From: Streptomyces bambusae
Lineage (GTDB): Bacteria > Actinomycetota > Actinomycetes > Streptomycetales > Streptomycetaceae
Reading direction: 5' to 3'
DNA: 64,000 bases
Assembly (NCBI RefSeq): GCF_020532645.1
Contig: NZ_JAJAUZ010000032.1
Coordinates: forward strand, 30,319-94,318
In this document: positions 25,412 to 34,404 of the stretch, one piece after another
How the letters are laid out: each line of letters starts with the position of its first letter
Numbering within the stretch: the stretch's first letter is position 1
Made by a program: the position numbers and the translations under genes
The notes under the pieces: generated by a model
What the model saw: only the letters and a program-made list of their open reading frames with translations
The model's database searches: none
Told to the model about the DNA's origin: nothing

Positions 25412-26530
25412 ATGACCGTCGACCAGAACACCCTGCGCCGCCGCGGACTCGGGCTGCGCGCCCACGACCCCGAGCGCAGCCACGGCGGCTACACCCTCTA
25501 CACCCCGATCGCCGGCCCGGGCGAAGTCCGGCTCGTCGACATCGAGGGGGCGGTCGTCCACACCTGGACCTCGCCCCACCCGCCGGGCCGGCACGGCCGG
25601 CTGCTGCCGAACGGAAACCTCTTCTACCAGGGCAAGGACACCTCCGGCCCGTCCCTCTTCCCCATCTGGGACGTCTACCACGGCGGCATCCTCCAGGAGA
25701 TCGCCCCCGACGGCACGGTCGTCCGCGAGGTCCGTCACCCGTTCCACCACCACGACGCGTCGGTCCTGGCCAACGGGAACCTCGCCGTGCTCGCGGTGGA
25801 GCCGCTCGATCCGGCGGACGCGGCCCGGATCCGGGGCGGGATCCCCGGCTCGGAGGCGCCCGGCGGGGTGGTCTACGGGGACGTCGTGTACGAGCTCACG
25901 TGGAGCGGCGAAGTGGTCTGGCGGTGGGCGGCGATCGAGCACCTGGATCCCGCGCAGGTGCCGCTCGACCCGCATTTCGCCCGCGAGCACTGGCCGATGG
26001 CGAACACGGTCAACGAACTCGCCGACGGCGGGCTCGTCGTGGGCTTCCGCAGTGCGTCCACCACCGTGGCCGTGGACCGCGGCAACGGGTCGGTGCGCTG
26101 GCGGATCGGGCCGGACGTGCTGGCACAGCAGCACTACCCGCACGAGCTGCCCGGCGGCACGGTCCTGGTCTTCGACAACGGCACCTACCGGGACACCACC
26201 TCGGTCCCGTACTCGCGGGTCCTGGAACTCGACCCGCGCACCGGCGAGGAGCTGTGGGCGTACGAGGACAACCCGCCGCAGAACTTTTACAGCCCGTACA
26301 TGTCGAGCGCCCAGCGGCTGCCGAACGGCAACACGTTCATCGCCGAGGGCTCGTTCGGGCGGCTCTTCGAGGTGACCCCGGACGGAGACGTGGTGTGGGA
26401 GTTCGTGGTGCCGGAGTTCGGGGCGTTCGGCGCGGGCGTGGGGCTGGAGTCCTCGCGCGGGGCCCAGAACGCGGTGTTCCGCGCGTACCGGTACGCGGCC
26501 GGGGAGATTCCCTGGCTCACGGGTTCCTGA
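25412..26530 (+). CDS. Arylsulfotransferase-like (ASST-type) protein
   Basis: 372 residues reading as a six-bladed propeller of the arylsulfotransferase family, with repeated motifs such as LLPNGNLFYQG, VLANGNLAVLA, LPGGTVLVFDNG and LPNGNTFIAEG, each a blade edge. Conserved HHHDASVL and QQHYPHELPGG supply candidate catalytic histidines. Bacterial ASSTs transfer sulfate between phenols. There is no signal peptide, unlike periplasmic ASSTs, so it is probably cytosolic. It follows the ABC genes by 54 nt with AGGAG upstream of the ATG. Together they suggest uptake and processing of sulfate esters or sulfonates. Confidence 0.82.
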   Translation: MTVDQNTLRRRGLGLRAHDPERSHGGYTLYTPIAGPGEVRLVDIEGAVVHTWTSPHPPGRHGRLLPNGNLFYQGKDTSGPSLFPIWDVYHGGILQEIAPDGTVVREVRHPFHHHDASVLANGNLAVLAVEPLDPADAARIRGGIPGSEAPGGVVYGDVVYELTWSGEVVWRWAAIEHLDPAQVPLDPHFAREHWPMANTVNELADGGLVVGFRSASTTVAVDRGNGSVRWRIGPDVLAQQHYPHELPGGTVLVFDNGTYRDTTSVPYSRVLELDPRTGEELWAYEDNPPQNFYSPYMSSAQRLPNGNTFIAEGSFGRLFEVTPDGDVVWEFVVPEFGAFGAGVGLESSRGAQNAVFRAYRYAAGEIPWLTGS

Positions 26531-26555
26531 CGGCGGGGTGCGGGGGCCCGGGTGG

Positions 26556-27671
26556 TCAGCCGCGCGGGCCCCAGCGGTTGCGGAGGTACCAGACGGTGCC
26601 GATGGCCGTGGAGACGAGGGTGACGACCACGGCCAGGACGGGCCAGCGGGAGTCCTCGACCGCGGCGACGAGGACGAGGCCGATGGCGGCTGCGGGCAGC
26701 AGGAGGGAGGAGAGGGTGCGGAGGGCTGCGGCGATCATGCCGGGGTCCGCACGCGTGGGAAGGTCCGCGGCCGGAGGGTCGGCGGCCCGTGCGCTCTGCC
26801 CGGGTGGGGCGGAGCGGTGGAAGGCGATGGTGCGGGCGGCCAGCTGTCCCGTCGACTGGTGGTAGGAGTACGCGAGGTACGGGAGCCAGACGAGCGGGGC
26901 GATCGTGCCCAGGGCGAACACGCCGAGCACCAGCGCCCAGCGGCCCGCCCTGACCAGCCGGCCGGTCGGGGTCCTGGGCCCGAGGAGCCCCAGCAGGTAC
27001 GCCATGCGCACGACGGTGGCGATCAGGGCGGTTATGCGGGCCGGGCTTGCGTTCGCCCCTCCCCGGACCTCGTCCGGGGGACGGATGCTGCGGGGCGGAA
27101 TCCGGCCCCGCCGGCGTTTGAGGTGCGGGGTCCCGGGCGGAGCCCCGACGGGGTGGCCCTGACCCGCCGGCCGGCACGGCGCGACGGCGGCGAGCGCGGC
27201 CCGGGCGGTGCGGACGTCCGGGTGGGCACCCTGGATGACCAGGAGTTCCGCCGTGCGGTCGGGGGCGGTGGCGTCGTGGCCGGCCACGGCGGCGAGTTCC
27301 AGGGCCATGCGCAGCTGGGCCAGCAGGGCGGCGCAGAACGCGAACGGGACGAGGACGATGAACGGGCCGCCGACGAAGGCCCCTTCGACCACCACGACCC
27401 GCCGGCCGCGCGCGACGACCAGGGCCTGGAGTTCGGCCGGGCCGGCGTCCGGGTGCTCGGCGCGGATCCGGGCGACCGTACGGGCGGCCGCGGGCCCCAG
27501 CCGGCGGGAGGCGAACGTCGTGAGGATCTCGGGCAGCCGGCCGGGATCGGTCAGGACCGCGCGCAGCAGCCACCGTGCGAGCCGCTGCTCGCGCGGCCGG
27601 CGGGTGCGGCCGGCGCCGCCCGCGGCCGCGTCCCTGCCGTCCCTGCCGTCCCTGCCGTCCGTGCCGTGCAT
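26556..27671 (-). CDS. Membrane protein of unknown function carrying an in-frame dispersed repeat
   Basis: 371 residues with hydrophobic segments near 110-135, 225-245, 255-275 and 325-365. It opens with a 9-bp tandem repeat (GRDGRDGRD). The stretch between the two membrane halves (about residues 175-205) is encoded by a copy of a dispersed repeat also found at 38.6 and 63.9 kb. Reading stays open across it, adding a basic Arg/Pro-rich insert that looks unrelated to the rest. I do not recognise the family. The start is uncertain because of the repeats. Confidence 0.6.
   Translation of the reverse strand: MHGTDGRDGRDGRDAAAGGAGRTRRPREQRLARWLLRAVLTDPGRLPEILTTFASRRLGPAAARTVARIRAEHPDAGPAELQALVVARGRRVVVVEGAFVGGPFIVLVPFAFCAALLAQLRMALELAAVAGHDATAPDRTAELLVIQGAHPDVRTARAALAAVAPCRPAGQGHPVGAPPGTPHLKRRRGRIPPRSIRPPDEVRGGANASPARITALIATVVRMAYLLGLLGPRTPTGRLVRAGRWALVLGVFALGTIAPLVWLPYLAYSYHQSTGQLAARTIAFHRSAPPGQSARAADPPAADLPTRADPGMIAAALRTLSSLLLPAAAIGLVLVAAVEDSRWPVLAVVVTLVSTAIGTVWYLRNRWGPRG
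27100..27153 (+). repeat. Streptomyces-type dispersed repeat, copy A (inside a CDS)
   Basis: Core CCGGCGTTTGAGGTGCGGGG at 27111-27130, followed by a GC hairpin around GGAG. It matches copies B and C in order and orientation, with a few substitutions. It is unusual in lying within the 26556-27671 reading frame. Confidence 0.75.
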
Positions 27672-27757
27672 GGGTCCGTCCTGCTCCTTCCTCGGCAGTG
27701 CCGGTGCCGGTCTCGGGGACTGCCGACCGTCGTTCCACGGCCGTCATTCCTCGGCCG

Positions 27758-29167
27758 TCATTCCTCGGCCGTCGGGATGCGTCCGGTGCGGGCGGCTTCC
27801 GCCAGGGTGTCGTGGTCGCGGCCGTTGCGGTCGGCGTAGGTCTCGGCGAAGGCGGTCAGCGAGCGGGTGAAGGTGTCCGACGTGCCGAGGTAGGCGGCGA
27901 TGGCGATCGGGTCGCCGGAGCGGGCGTGGCCGCGGGCGAGGGAGGCGCCGCAGGCGCGGGCGAGCAGGCGCATGCCCTCGGGGCGGATGCCGTCCGTGGG
28001 GACGGAGCCCTTCCAGTCGTGGAGCTGCCGGACGTAGAAGTCCCGGGAGCGGCCGTCGATCCCGGTGACGCGTTCCCAGCCGAGGAAGATGTCTCCGGCG
28101 GCCTGCATCAGCCTCTGGCCGACCACCACGCGCTGCCCCTGGCTCTCGTACGGGACGGCCGGGGTGTACGGGTCCAGGACGGACGGGCCGGCCTCCTTGG
28201 CCTGCAGGAGCAGCGGATCCTCGTCGTCGCGGCCGGTCAGGAGGATGATCCAGCAGCGGGTGCCGACGCTGCCGACGCCGACCACCTTGCGGGCCATGTC
28301 GGCGATCCGGAACCGCCCGAGCAGCTGCCGGCGTTCCGGCGGCAGGCTCTGCGCGTACGTGTCGATCAGTCCGCGCAGCGCAGTGTCCTGCTGCACTCCC
28401 GGGGCGCCCTCCAGCAGGTCGGACACGGGGGTGATCAGCGGCGGGTCGGCGATGATGCGGAGCCTGCCGTCGACGCGGCGGGTGAGTTTGGCGGCGGCCC
28501 GCAGGTGGTCCCTGCTGCGGGCCTTGGCGGCGAGGCGTTCGGCCCGGCGGCGGATGCCCTCGCCGCCCTGCGCGGCGAGGGCCTGGAGCTCGTCGGCGTC
28601 GTCCTGGGCGTACCAGACGTCGAGGGTGCGCATGCCGGCGAGGCGGTGCATCCGCTGCTGGTAGGCGGTCACCGCCGCGCGGACGGCCGCGGCGCGTTCG
28701 GCGGCGGAGAAGCCGTTCTCGCGGCCGGCCACGGCAAGGCTGGCGGCGAGGCGTTTGACGTCCCATTCGAAGGGGCCGGGGTGGGTTTCGTCGAAGTCGT
28801 TCACGTCGAAGACGAGGGCGCGTTCTGCGGAGGCGAACAGGCCGAAGTTCATGACGTGCGCGTCGCCGCACAGCTGCACGGTCAGCCCGGTGTGCGGAGC
28901 GGGTCCGAGGTCGCCGGCCATGAGGGCGGCAGCGCCGCGGTAGAACGCGAAGGGCGAGCGGAGCATCCGGCCGTACCGGAGGGGTACGAGTTCCGGTACG
29001 CGGGTCCCCGCCTGGGCCTCCAGCACGGCGACGGGGTCGCGGCCGGCCGCCGGCGGGTCGAGGCGGGCGTGGGCGGAGCGGCGGACCCGGGCGCGGGCGG
29101 CCCGGCCGCGGCGGGCGCGTTCGCGGGGGGTGGGGCCGTCGCCCCAGGGGAAGGACGGGCTGGTCAC
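27758..29167 (-). CDS. DUF2252 family protein
   Basis: 469 residues, full length for DUF2252, a kinase-fold-like family of unknown function common in actinobacteria. Diagnostic blocks are RMLRSPFAFYRGAAALMAGDL, VQLCGDAHVMNFGLFAS, VFDVNDFDETHPGPFEWDVKRLAAS and a C-terminal ACGASLARGHARSGD. The HxN/DxDD residues resemble a phosphotransferase active site, but activity is unproven. It starts at GTG 29167 with GAGGAGG 7 nt upstream. A 14-bp tandem repeat (CGGCCGTCATTCCT, about 27740-27774) runs over the stop codon. Confidence 0.88.
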   Translation of the reverse strand: MTSPSFPWGDGPTPRERARRGRAARARVRRSAHARLDPPAAGRDPVAVLEAQAGTRVPELVPLRYGRMLRSPFAFYRGAAALMAGDLGPAPHTGLTVQLCGDAHVMNFGLFASAERALVFDVNDFDETHPGPFEWDVKRLAASLAVAGRENGFSAAERAAAVRAAVTAYQQRMHRLAGMRTLDVWYAQDDADELQALAAQGGEGIRRRAERLAAKARSRDHLRAAAKLTRRVDGRLRIIADPPLITPVSDLLEGAPGVQQDTALRGLIDTYAQSLPPERRQLLGRFRIADMARKVVGVGSVGTRCWIILLTGRDDEDPLLLQAKEAGPSVLDPYTPAVPYESQGQRVVVGQRLMQAAGDIFLGWERVTGIDGRSRDFYVRQLHDWKGSVPTDGIRPEGMRLLARACGASLARGHARSGDPIAIAAYLGTSDTFTRSLTAFAETYADRNGRDHDTLAEAARTGRIPTAEE

Positions 29168-29229
29168 GGTGGCGCCTCCTCACGGCCGGTGCCGTCCGGT
29201 GGCCGCGGCCGCACGGGCGGCCGGGGTGT

Positions 29230-29427
29230 TCAGTCGGGCAGGCGGCGCATCTCCTCGACGTGCAGGCCGAGGTCGCGGAACCGGCCGAGCAGCCCGTACA
29301 GGTGGGCTTCGTCGGCGACGGTCCCGAAGAACAGGGTCTGCCGGGACGGCGGCGCCGTGTCGAGCTCCGGGAACGCGTGTGCCAAGGGCTCGGACACGAG
29401 GCCGGTGATCCGGAATTCGTAGCGCAT
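29230..29427 (-). CDS. Small conserved protein, 65 residues
   Basis: Begins MRYEFRITGLVSEPLAHAFPEL and ends GLHVEEMRRLPD. ATG 29427 has GAAGG about 10 nt upstream. Short beta-alpha text (FFGTVADEAHLYGLLGRFRDLGLHVEE) resembles small ferredoxin-like-fold proteins often found in actinomycetes. Function unknown. It lies between the LuxR-type regulator and the DUF2252 gene on the same strand and may be co-transcribed with the latter, 62 nt downstream. Confidence 0.7.
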   Translation of the reverse strand: MRYEFRITGLVSEPLAHAFPELDTAPPSRQTLFFGTVADEAHLYGLLGRFRDLGLHVEEMRRLPD

Positions 29428-29504
29428 GGGCGGCCGTCCTTCCGTCCTCGTCCGCCGGGGCCGGGGGGCCTCCCCTGCATGGTGCGCCGGGGCGGGGGCG
29501 GGCG

Positions 29505-29525
29505 CCTCACCCGCGGGAGGTGAGG
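29505..29525 (-). terminator. Short hairpin after the LuxR-type gene
   Basis: CCTCACC-N7-GGTGAGG (29505-29525), seven perfect pairs just beyond the stop at 29532 on the minus strand. Confidence 0.4.
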
Positions 29526-29531
29526 GGCGGG

Positions 29532-32162
29532 TCACAGGAGGTGGAGTTCCCGGGCCCGGTCCACGGCGTCGCGGCGGCGGGAGACGCACAGTTTGCGGTA
29601 GGCGCCGCGCAGGTGGGTCTTGACGGTGTTGACGGACAGCCGCAGCTCCGCGGCGATCTCCTCGGTGGACATCATGCGGGCCGCGTGGCGGAGGACTTCC
29701 GTCTCGCGGGGGCTGAGGGGCTCGGTCGCGGCGGTGGGCGCGGCCGCCGGTGCGGCGGTCAGCCAGGCGTGGACGCCGCTCGGTCCGGCGAGGTGCCGGA
29801 CCCAGGGGCCGGCCTCCGTGAAGGGCTGCCGGAGCAGTTCGGGGCGGGCGGCGGCGAGGGCTTCGGCGAGCCGGGCGCGGGCGGTGTCCTCGTCGCCGCC
29901 GGCGAGCGCCAGCCGGGCGCGGGCGAGCGCCAGGCCCACCAGGTCGGCGGGGGTGGCCTCCGACGGACCGGGCTGCGCCGCCGCGTCGAGCAGCGGGCGG
30001 GCGCGTGCGGGCTGTCCGGCGGCGAGGTGCGCGCGGGCGAGCAGGATCCGGCGGGCCGGCAGGGCGGCGGGGAGGTGCTGCAGGGCACGGTCGGCCGCGG
30101 CGTGGTCGCCCTGTGCCAGGGCGGCACCGGCCCGCGCCAGGGCGAGGCGTACGCCCGTCCCGGGGTGGGCGTCGAGAAGGGTGCGGGCGGCCTGCTTGCG
30201 GCCCCGGGCGAGTTCGAGCCGGGCGGTCAGGACCAGCCGTTCCGCGTCGAGGTCCGGGTCGCGGCCGGTGTCGGGGGCGAGGGCGGTGCGGTCGAGGTGG
30301 GCGACCGCGGCGACGAGGTCGCCCTGCTCCACGGCGACGGCGGCGAGCGCGAGGCCGGCGGCGCCGGAGCGGTGGGCGTCGGGGATGCCGTGCCGGTCGG
30401 CGAGGCCGTAGGCCGCCGCACCGTGCTCCCGGGCGCGGGCCAGCGCCCCGGCGGCGGCGTCGGCCAGGGCGAGGCGGCCGAGGATCTTGTGCCGCAGCAG
30501 CACCAGCGGGTCGTCGCCGGGGCAGGCCCGGGCCGCCTGCTCCAGCTCCTGCCGGGCCGCCTGCACGGCTCCGGTGCGCAGCCGGGCGCAGCCCAGCCCG
30601 TAGCGGCGCAGCGGCTCCAGCTCGGGGTGGCGGGCGCGTTCCTCCGGGGTCAGGCGGTCCAGCAGCCCGGTGATCTGCTCGGCCTCCCGCTCGGCGGGCC
30701 CGTCCGGCAGGGAGAGCAGCCGCAGCAGGGCGAGGGTGAGCTGCGCGGCGAGCCGGTCCCCGCCGTCCGGCGCGGGCGAGGCGTCCGGCCGGCCCCGGCC
30801 CGGTCCGGCGGCGGCGGACAGGTGGGAGCGGGCGGCGGCGGGGTCGTCACGGGTCAGGCAGCGGGCGGCCGCGACGAGGTGGGCGGCCGGGCCGGGCGGG
30901 TCCGGCGGCATGGCGGTGAAGGTGTCCGCGGACGGGATCGCGCCCGGGTCGACGAGGAGGGGACCGACCAGCAGGTTCCGTACGGTCAGCTCGGCGGCGA
31001 GGCGCCAGTCGCCGCCTGCCGCGGCCTCCGCGACGGCGTCGGACGGCTGGCCGCGGGCGGCGTACCAGCGGGCGGCGCGGCAGTGCAGCCGGGGTTCGAG
31101 GTCCGGGTGCCGGCTGCGGAGGTGGGCGCGCAGGACGGCGGCGAAGAGGGGATGGAAGCGGTACCAGCGGGTGCCCGCGAGAGGCTCGACGAAGGCGTGG
31201 CGGTGCGCCAGGTCCTCCAGGGTGCGCTCGGCGTCGGGCCGTCCGGTGAGCGCGGCGGCGAGGCCGGGGTGGACCCGGCTGAGGACGGCGGTGCGCAGCA
31301 GCAGGTCGCGGGCCGGGGCGGGCTGGACCGCGAGCACTTCGGCGAGGAGGTAGTCGGAGACGGCCTGCTCGGAGGCGGTGAGGGAGCGGGCGAAGGCGGC
31401 GGGATCGTCGGTCCGCGCCATGGCGAGGGCGCACAGCCGCAGTCCGGCGGCCCACCCTTCGGTGTGCCGGAAGAGGACGTCGACCAGGTCGTCGGAGTCC
31501 GGGGCCGGGGCCGGGGCCGGTTGCCTGCGGAGGTGGCCGGCGAGGAGCGCTCCGGCCTCGGAACGGGTGAAGGCGAGGTCCCGTTCGCGGATCTCGTGGA
31601 GGCGGCCGTCGGCCCGGTAGCGGTGGAGCGGCAGGGGCGGGTCCGCCCGGCCGAGGAGGACCGTGCGCAGGGCCGGCCCGGCGTGTTCGACGAGGAACCG
31701 CAGGCCGTCGTACACACTGCGGCCGGTCCTGTCGTCCAGCCCGTCGACGACGAGGACCAGCGGTTCCGGCAGCCGTTCCAGGGCGGCGGCCAGCCGTACG
31801 AACAGGGAGCGGTCGACGTCGGCCGCCCGGACGGGCGTACCCAGGTCGGCGCCGGCGAGTGCGCCGCCGCGCCGGAGGCCTTCGACGAGGTACGCCCAGA
31901 AGACGCCGGGGGTGTCCTCGGGTTCCGCGGTGAGCCAGACGGTGGGGGCGGCCGGCGGGCGGGCGGCGGCCCAGGAGGCGGCGAGGACGGTCTTGCCGAC
32001 GCCGGCGCCGCCGGTGACGAGGGTCAGCGGGCCCTGCGCGCCGAGGGTGAGCCGGTGCAGCAGCCGGTCGCGGCGGACGAGGCCGGGGGCCTGGAGCGGC
32101 ACGGCGAGCTTCGCGGCCAGCAGGGGGTCCGCCGGTCCGGGCCCCCGGACGGGCGCGGGCAC
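29532..32162 (-). CDS. LuxR-family regulator of the large MalT/LAL type
   Basis: 876 residues. An N-terminal AAA/STAND-type NTPase has Walker A TGGAGVGKT near 50-58 and Walker-B-like LVLVVDGLDD near 135. A long central helical TPR-like region (about 400-790) follows, then a C-terminal LuxR HTH (LSPRETEVLRHAARMMSTEEIAAELRLSVNTVKTHLRGAYRKL). Such ATP-dependent activators (MalT, AlkS, LAL) sense ligands or proteins through the repeats. The target may be the 65-residue and DUF2252 genes downstream or the divergent PLDc_N gene. The start could be slightly internal because the N-terminus is Pro-rich. Confidence 0.88.
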   Translation of the reverse strand: MPAPVRGPGPADPLLAAKLAVPLQAPGLVRRDRLLHRLTLGAQGPLTLVTGGAGVGKTVLAASWAAARPPAAPTVWLTAEPEDTPGVFWAYLVEGLRRGGALAGADLGTPVRAADVDRSLFVRLAAALERLPEPLVLVVDGLDDRTGRSVYDGLRFLVEHAGPALRTVLLGRADPPLPLHRYRADGRLHEIRERDLAFTRSEAGALLAGHLRRQPAPAPAPDSDDLVDVLFRHTEGWAAGLRLCALAMARTDDPAAFARSLTASEQAVSDYLLAEVLAVQPAPARDLLLRTAVLSRVHPGLAAALTGRPDAERTLEDLAHRHAFVEPLAGTRWYRFHPLFAAVLRAHLRSRHPDLEPRLHCRAARWYAARGQPSDAVAEAAAGGDWRLAAELTVRNLLVGPLLVDPGAIPSADTFTAMPPDPPGPAAHLVAAARCLTRDDPAAARSHLSAAAGPGRGRPDASPAPDGGDRLAAQLTLALLRLLSLPDGPAEREAEQITGLLDRLTPEERARHPELEPLRRYGLGCARLRTGAVQAARQELEQAARACPGDDPLVLLRHKILGRLALADAAAGALARAREHGAAAYGLADRHGIPDAHRSGAAGLALAAVAVEQGDLVAAVAHLDRTALAPDTGRDPDLDAERLVLTARLELARGRKQAARTLLDAHPGTGVRLALARAGAALAQGDHAAADRALQHLPAALPARRILLARAHLAAGQPARARPLLDAAAQPGPSEATPADLVGLALARARLALAGGDEDTARARLAEALAAARPELLRQPFTEAGPWVRHLAGPSGVHAWLTAAPAAAPTAATEPLSPRETEVLRHAARMMSTEEIAAELRLSVNTVKTHLRGAYRKLCVSRRRDAVDRARELHLL

Positions 32163-32475
32163 GGGGTCACGTCCCCGCCGGGGCGCACCGGCCGCGCGTG
32201 CTGCTCACGTCCACGCTGCCCCTTTCCGCTGCGGGTGCGCCGGAACCGTCCCGGCGGCCGGACACCCTCCATCGTCACCGTCCGGTGTCTTGATCGCCAC
32301 GCCGCGCGAGTCACCCGCCGCGGGTGATGGCGGGTGGGCCGCGTGCGGTCATCCTCGGGGCGACGGGCAGGATGCGGGCCGGTGGACACGGCCCCGCTGC
32401 CCGGGACCGGCGTGTGCCGGGTCCGGCCGGCGGGCCGGGGCGGTACGGCAAGGAAGCCTCGGAAGGAGGCCTGTC

Positions 32476-32889
32476 ATGGCGGGTCAAGTCCTCGCGTACG
32501 ACTATCCGTTGCTGGGCGCGTTCTGGACCGTGTTGTGGATCTTCCTGTGGGTGATGTGGTTCATGCTGCTGTTCCGCATCATCGTCGACGTCTTCCGGGA
32601 CGACGGCATCAGCGGCTGGGCCAAGACGGGCTGGCTGGTGCTGGTGCTCATCGTGCCGTTCCTCGGCGTGCTGGTGTACGTGATCGCACGCGGCAGGGGC
32701 ATGGGGTCCCGGGAGATCAAGCACGCCCAGGAGCAGAAGGCGATGGTGGACGACTACATCCGTGAGACCGCCGCGAAGACCGCGCCCCCGAGCCATGTGG
32801 ACGAGCTGGACCGGCTCGCCCGGCTGAAGGCCAGCGGGGACCTGACCACCGAGGAGTTCGAGCGGGCCAAGGAGAAGATCCTGCACTGA
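32476..32889 (+). CDS. PLDc_N/SHOCT-domain membrane protein
   Basis: 137 residues. Two membrane segments (about 15-38 and 55-75) form the PLDc_N-type anchor (WTVLWIFLWVMWFMLLFRIIVDVFRD, then KTGWLVLVLIVPFLGVLVYVIARG). The C-terminus has a SHOCT helix pair (DELDRLARLKASGDLTTEEFERAKEKIL). Such proteins are widespread, small and of unknown function, often linked to membrane stress. AAGGAGG lies 7-10 nt before the ATG. Convergent with the FAD monooxygenase gene and separated from it by a strong hairpin. Confidence 0.88.
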   Translation: MAGQVLAYDYPLLGAFWTVLWIFLWVMWFMLLFRIIVDVFRDDGISGWAKTGWLVLVLIVPFLGVLVYVIARGRGMGSREIKHAQEQKAMVDDYIRETAAKTAPPSHVDELDRLARLKASGDLTTEEFERAKEKILH

Positions 32890-32912
32890 CCGCACGCGCC
32901 CGCCGGACCCGG

Positions 32913-32939
32913 CCGCCCGCCGCCCGGGGCGGCGGGCGG
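32913..32939. terminator. Bidirectional GC hairpin terminator
   Basis: A perfect 12-bp stem (32913-32924 with 32928-32939) and 3-nt loop lies between convergent genes. Confidence 0.7.
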
Positions 32940-32957
32940 CGGGCGGCGGGCCGGGTG

Positions 32958-34394
32958 TTACCGGCCGGTGAGGGCGGCGGTGTGGGCGGCCAGGCCGTCG
33001 GCCGTGGTGCCGGCCCAGGCGAGGTGGCCGTCGGGACGGACGAGGAACACGCCGTCGCCGTAGGCCTCGTAGGACGGGAAGCGGACGGTGCGGACGGCGG
33101 GCAGACCGGGCAGGTCCGGCAGGTCCGGCACGGCCGCCCCGGCGGCGCCCACCGCGAGGAGCGTCCAGTGGGTGCCGCGGAAGGCGTCGAAGAGCCGGAT
33201 GCCGCCGCGCACCCCGTCCGGGGCGCGGTCCCCGGCCCGGAGTGCGTCGTCGGGGAGGCCTGGGCGGGTTTCGGCGGTGAGGGCGGAGTCGCGGTAGCCG
33301 ATGCCGAGCTGGCGGGTGGCCGCGCCGCGGCGGGCCTGTCCGCGGTGGATGCGGGTGGACAGGCCGAGCATCTCGGCGGCGACGGGCAGGCGTTCGTCCT
33401 CGTAGCTGTCGAGCAGGGACCCGGCGGCGGTGCCGCGCAGGACGGCGGCCAGTTTCCAGCCGAGGTTGTAGGCGTCCTGGATGCTGGTGTTGAGTCCCTG
33501 GCCGCCGGCGGGCGAGTGGACGTGGGCGCTGTCGCCGGCGAGGAAGATCCGACCGTCGCGGAACCGGTCGGCCATCGCGGCCCGGGGCCGGAAGCCGGAG
33601 GCCCACCGCACCTCGGTCACGGCGTTGGGGGCCAGGTGCGTGCGGGCGGCGACCAGTGCGCGGATCCCGTCCGGGGAGAGGTCGGGGGCGGTGCCCTCCG
33701 GGAACCGGGCGACGAGCTGGAAGTCGGCGGTGCCGGCCAGCGGGCAGATCGCGAGGAACCCGGAGCCGTCGGCCGGCGGGAAGACGTGCCAGTTGTCCCG
33801 GTCGAGGCCGGTGATGCGGACGTCGGCGACGAGCATGGGGTCCGGGTCGACGGTTTCGCCGGTCATGCCGATGCCCAGGGCGCGCCGGACGGTGGAGCGT
33901 CCGCCGTCGGCGGCGACGGCGTAGCGGGCGCGGACGGGCGGGCCGCCGGCGAAGGCGGCGGTGACGCCGTCATCGTCCTGCCGGATGCCGGTCAGCTCCC
34001 GGCCGAAGGCGACGGCGCCGCCCAGTTCGGCGAGCCGGGCGGCCAGGATCTCCTGGGTCCGCCACTGCGGCACCATCCAGGGTCCGGCGTACGGGGCGCC
34101 CTCGCCGGGCTCGGTCTCGTCGAACATCCGGTGCTCGCCGGCGCGGATGCCGTTCTGCCAGATCATCCCGACCGGGTAGGGCCCCCCGGCGGCCCGTACG
34201 GCGTCGTGGACGCCGAGGTCGTCGAGGACTTCCAGGGTGCGGGGCTGGAGGCCCTTGCCGCGGGAGCCGGGGAAGAGGGCGTCGGCCTTCTCCACGACGA
34301 GGGCGTCGACGCCGTGCCGGGCGAGGTCGACGGCGAGTGCGAGGCCGGTGGGGCCGGCTCCCACGATGAGTACGTCCACAACGGGTGCAGCCAT
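32958..34394 (-). CDS. FAD-dependent aromatic monooxygenase (tetracenomycin/rifampicin-hydroxylase type)
   Basis: 478-residue group A flavoprotein hydroxylase: GAGPTGLALAVDLARHG at the N-terminus, YAVAADGGRSTVRRALGI in the middle, and RIFLAGDSAHVHSPAGGQGLNTSIQDAYNLGWKLA at the FAD site. A C-terminal thioredoxin-like domain (DAFRGTHWTLL.., FLVRPDGHLAWAG) is typical of the PgaE/MtmOIV/Rox group that hydroxylates aromatic polyketides or antibiotics. ATG 34394 follows AAGGAG by 8 nt. It is divergent from a tetR whose matched operators flank this start, so it is probably a repressed, inducible detoxification or tailoring enzyme. Confidence 0.9.
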   Translation of the reverse strand: MAAPVVDVLIVGAGPTGLALAVDLARHGVDALVVEKADALFPGSRGKGLQPRTLEVLDDLGVHDAVRAAGGPYPVGMIWQNGIRAGEHRMFDETEPGEGAPYAGPWMVPQWRTQEILAARLAELGGAVAFGRELTGIRQDDDGVTAAFAGGPPVRARYAVAADGGRSTVRRALGIGMTGETVDPDPMLVADVRITGLDRDNWHVFPPADGSGFLAICPLAGTADFQLVARFPEGTAPDLSPDGIRALVAARTHLAPNAVTEVRWASGFRPRAAMADRFRDGRIFLAGDSAHVHSPAGGQGLNTSIQDAYNLGWKLAAVLRGTAAGSLLDSYEDERLPVAAEMLGLSTRIHRGQARRGAATRQLGIGYRDSALTAETRPGLPDDALRAGDRAPDGVRGGIRLFDAFRGTHWTLLAVGAAGAAVPDLPDLPGLPAVRTVRFPSYEAYGDGVFLVRPDGHLAWAGTTADGLAAHTAALTGR

Positions 34395-34404
34395 GACAAA
34401 TCTC

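Noticed and set aside
27640..27670. 9-bp tandem repeat as a CRISPR-like or phase-variable element
   Set aside because: Only about four short in-frame copies encoding GRD triplets; simple microsatellite slippage is sufficient explanation.
29520..32327. 935-codon open frame on the plus strand
   Set aside because: Antisense shadow of the MalT-like regulator; Gly/Val-rich composition without family motifs, produced by high GC.
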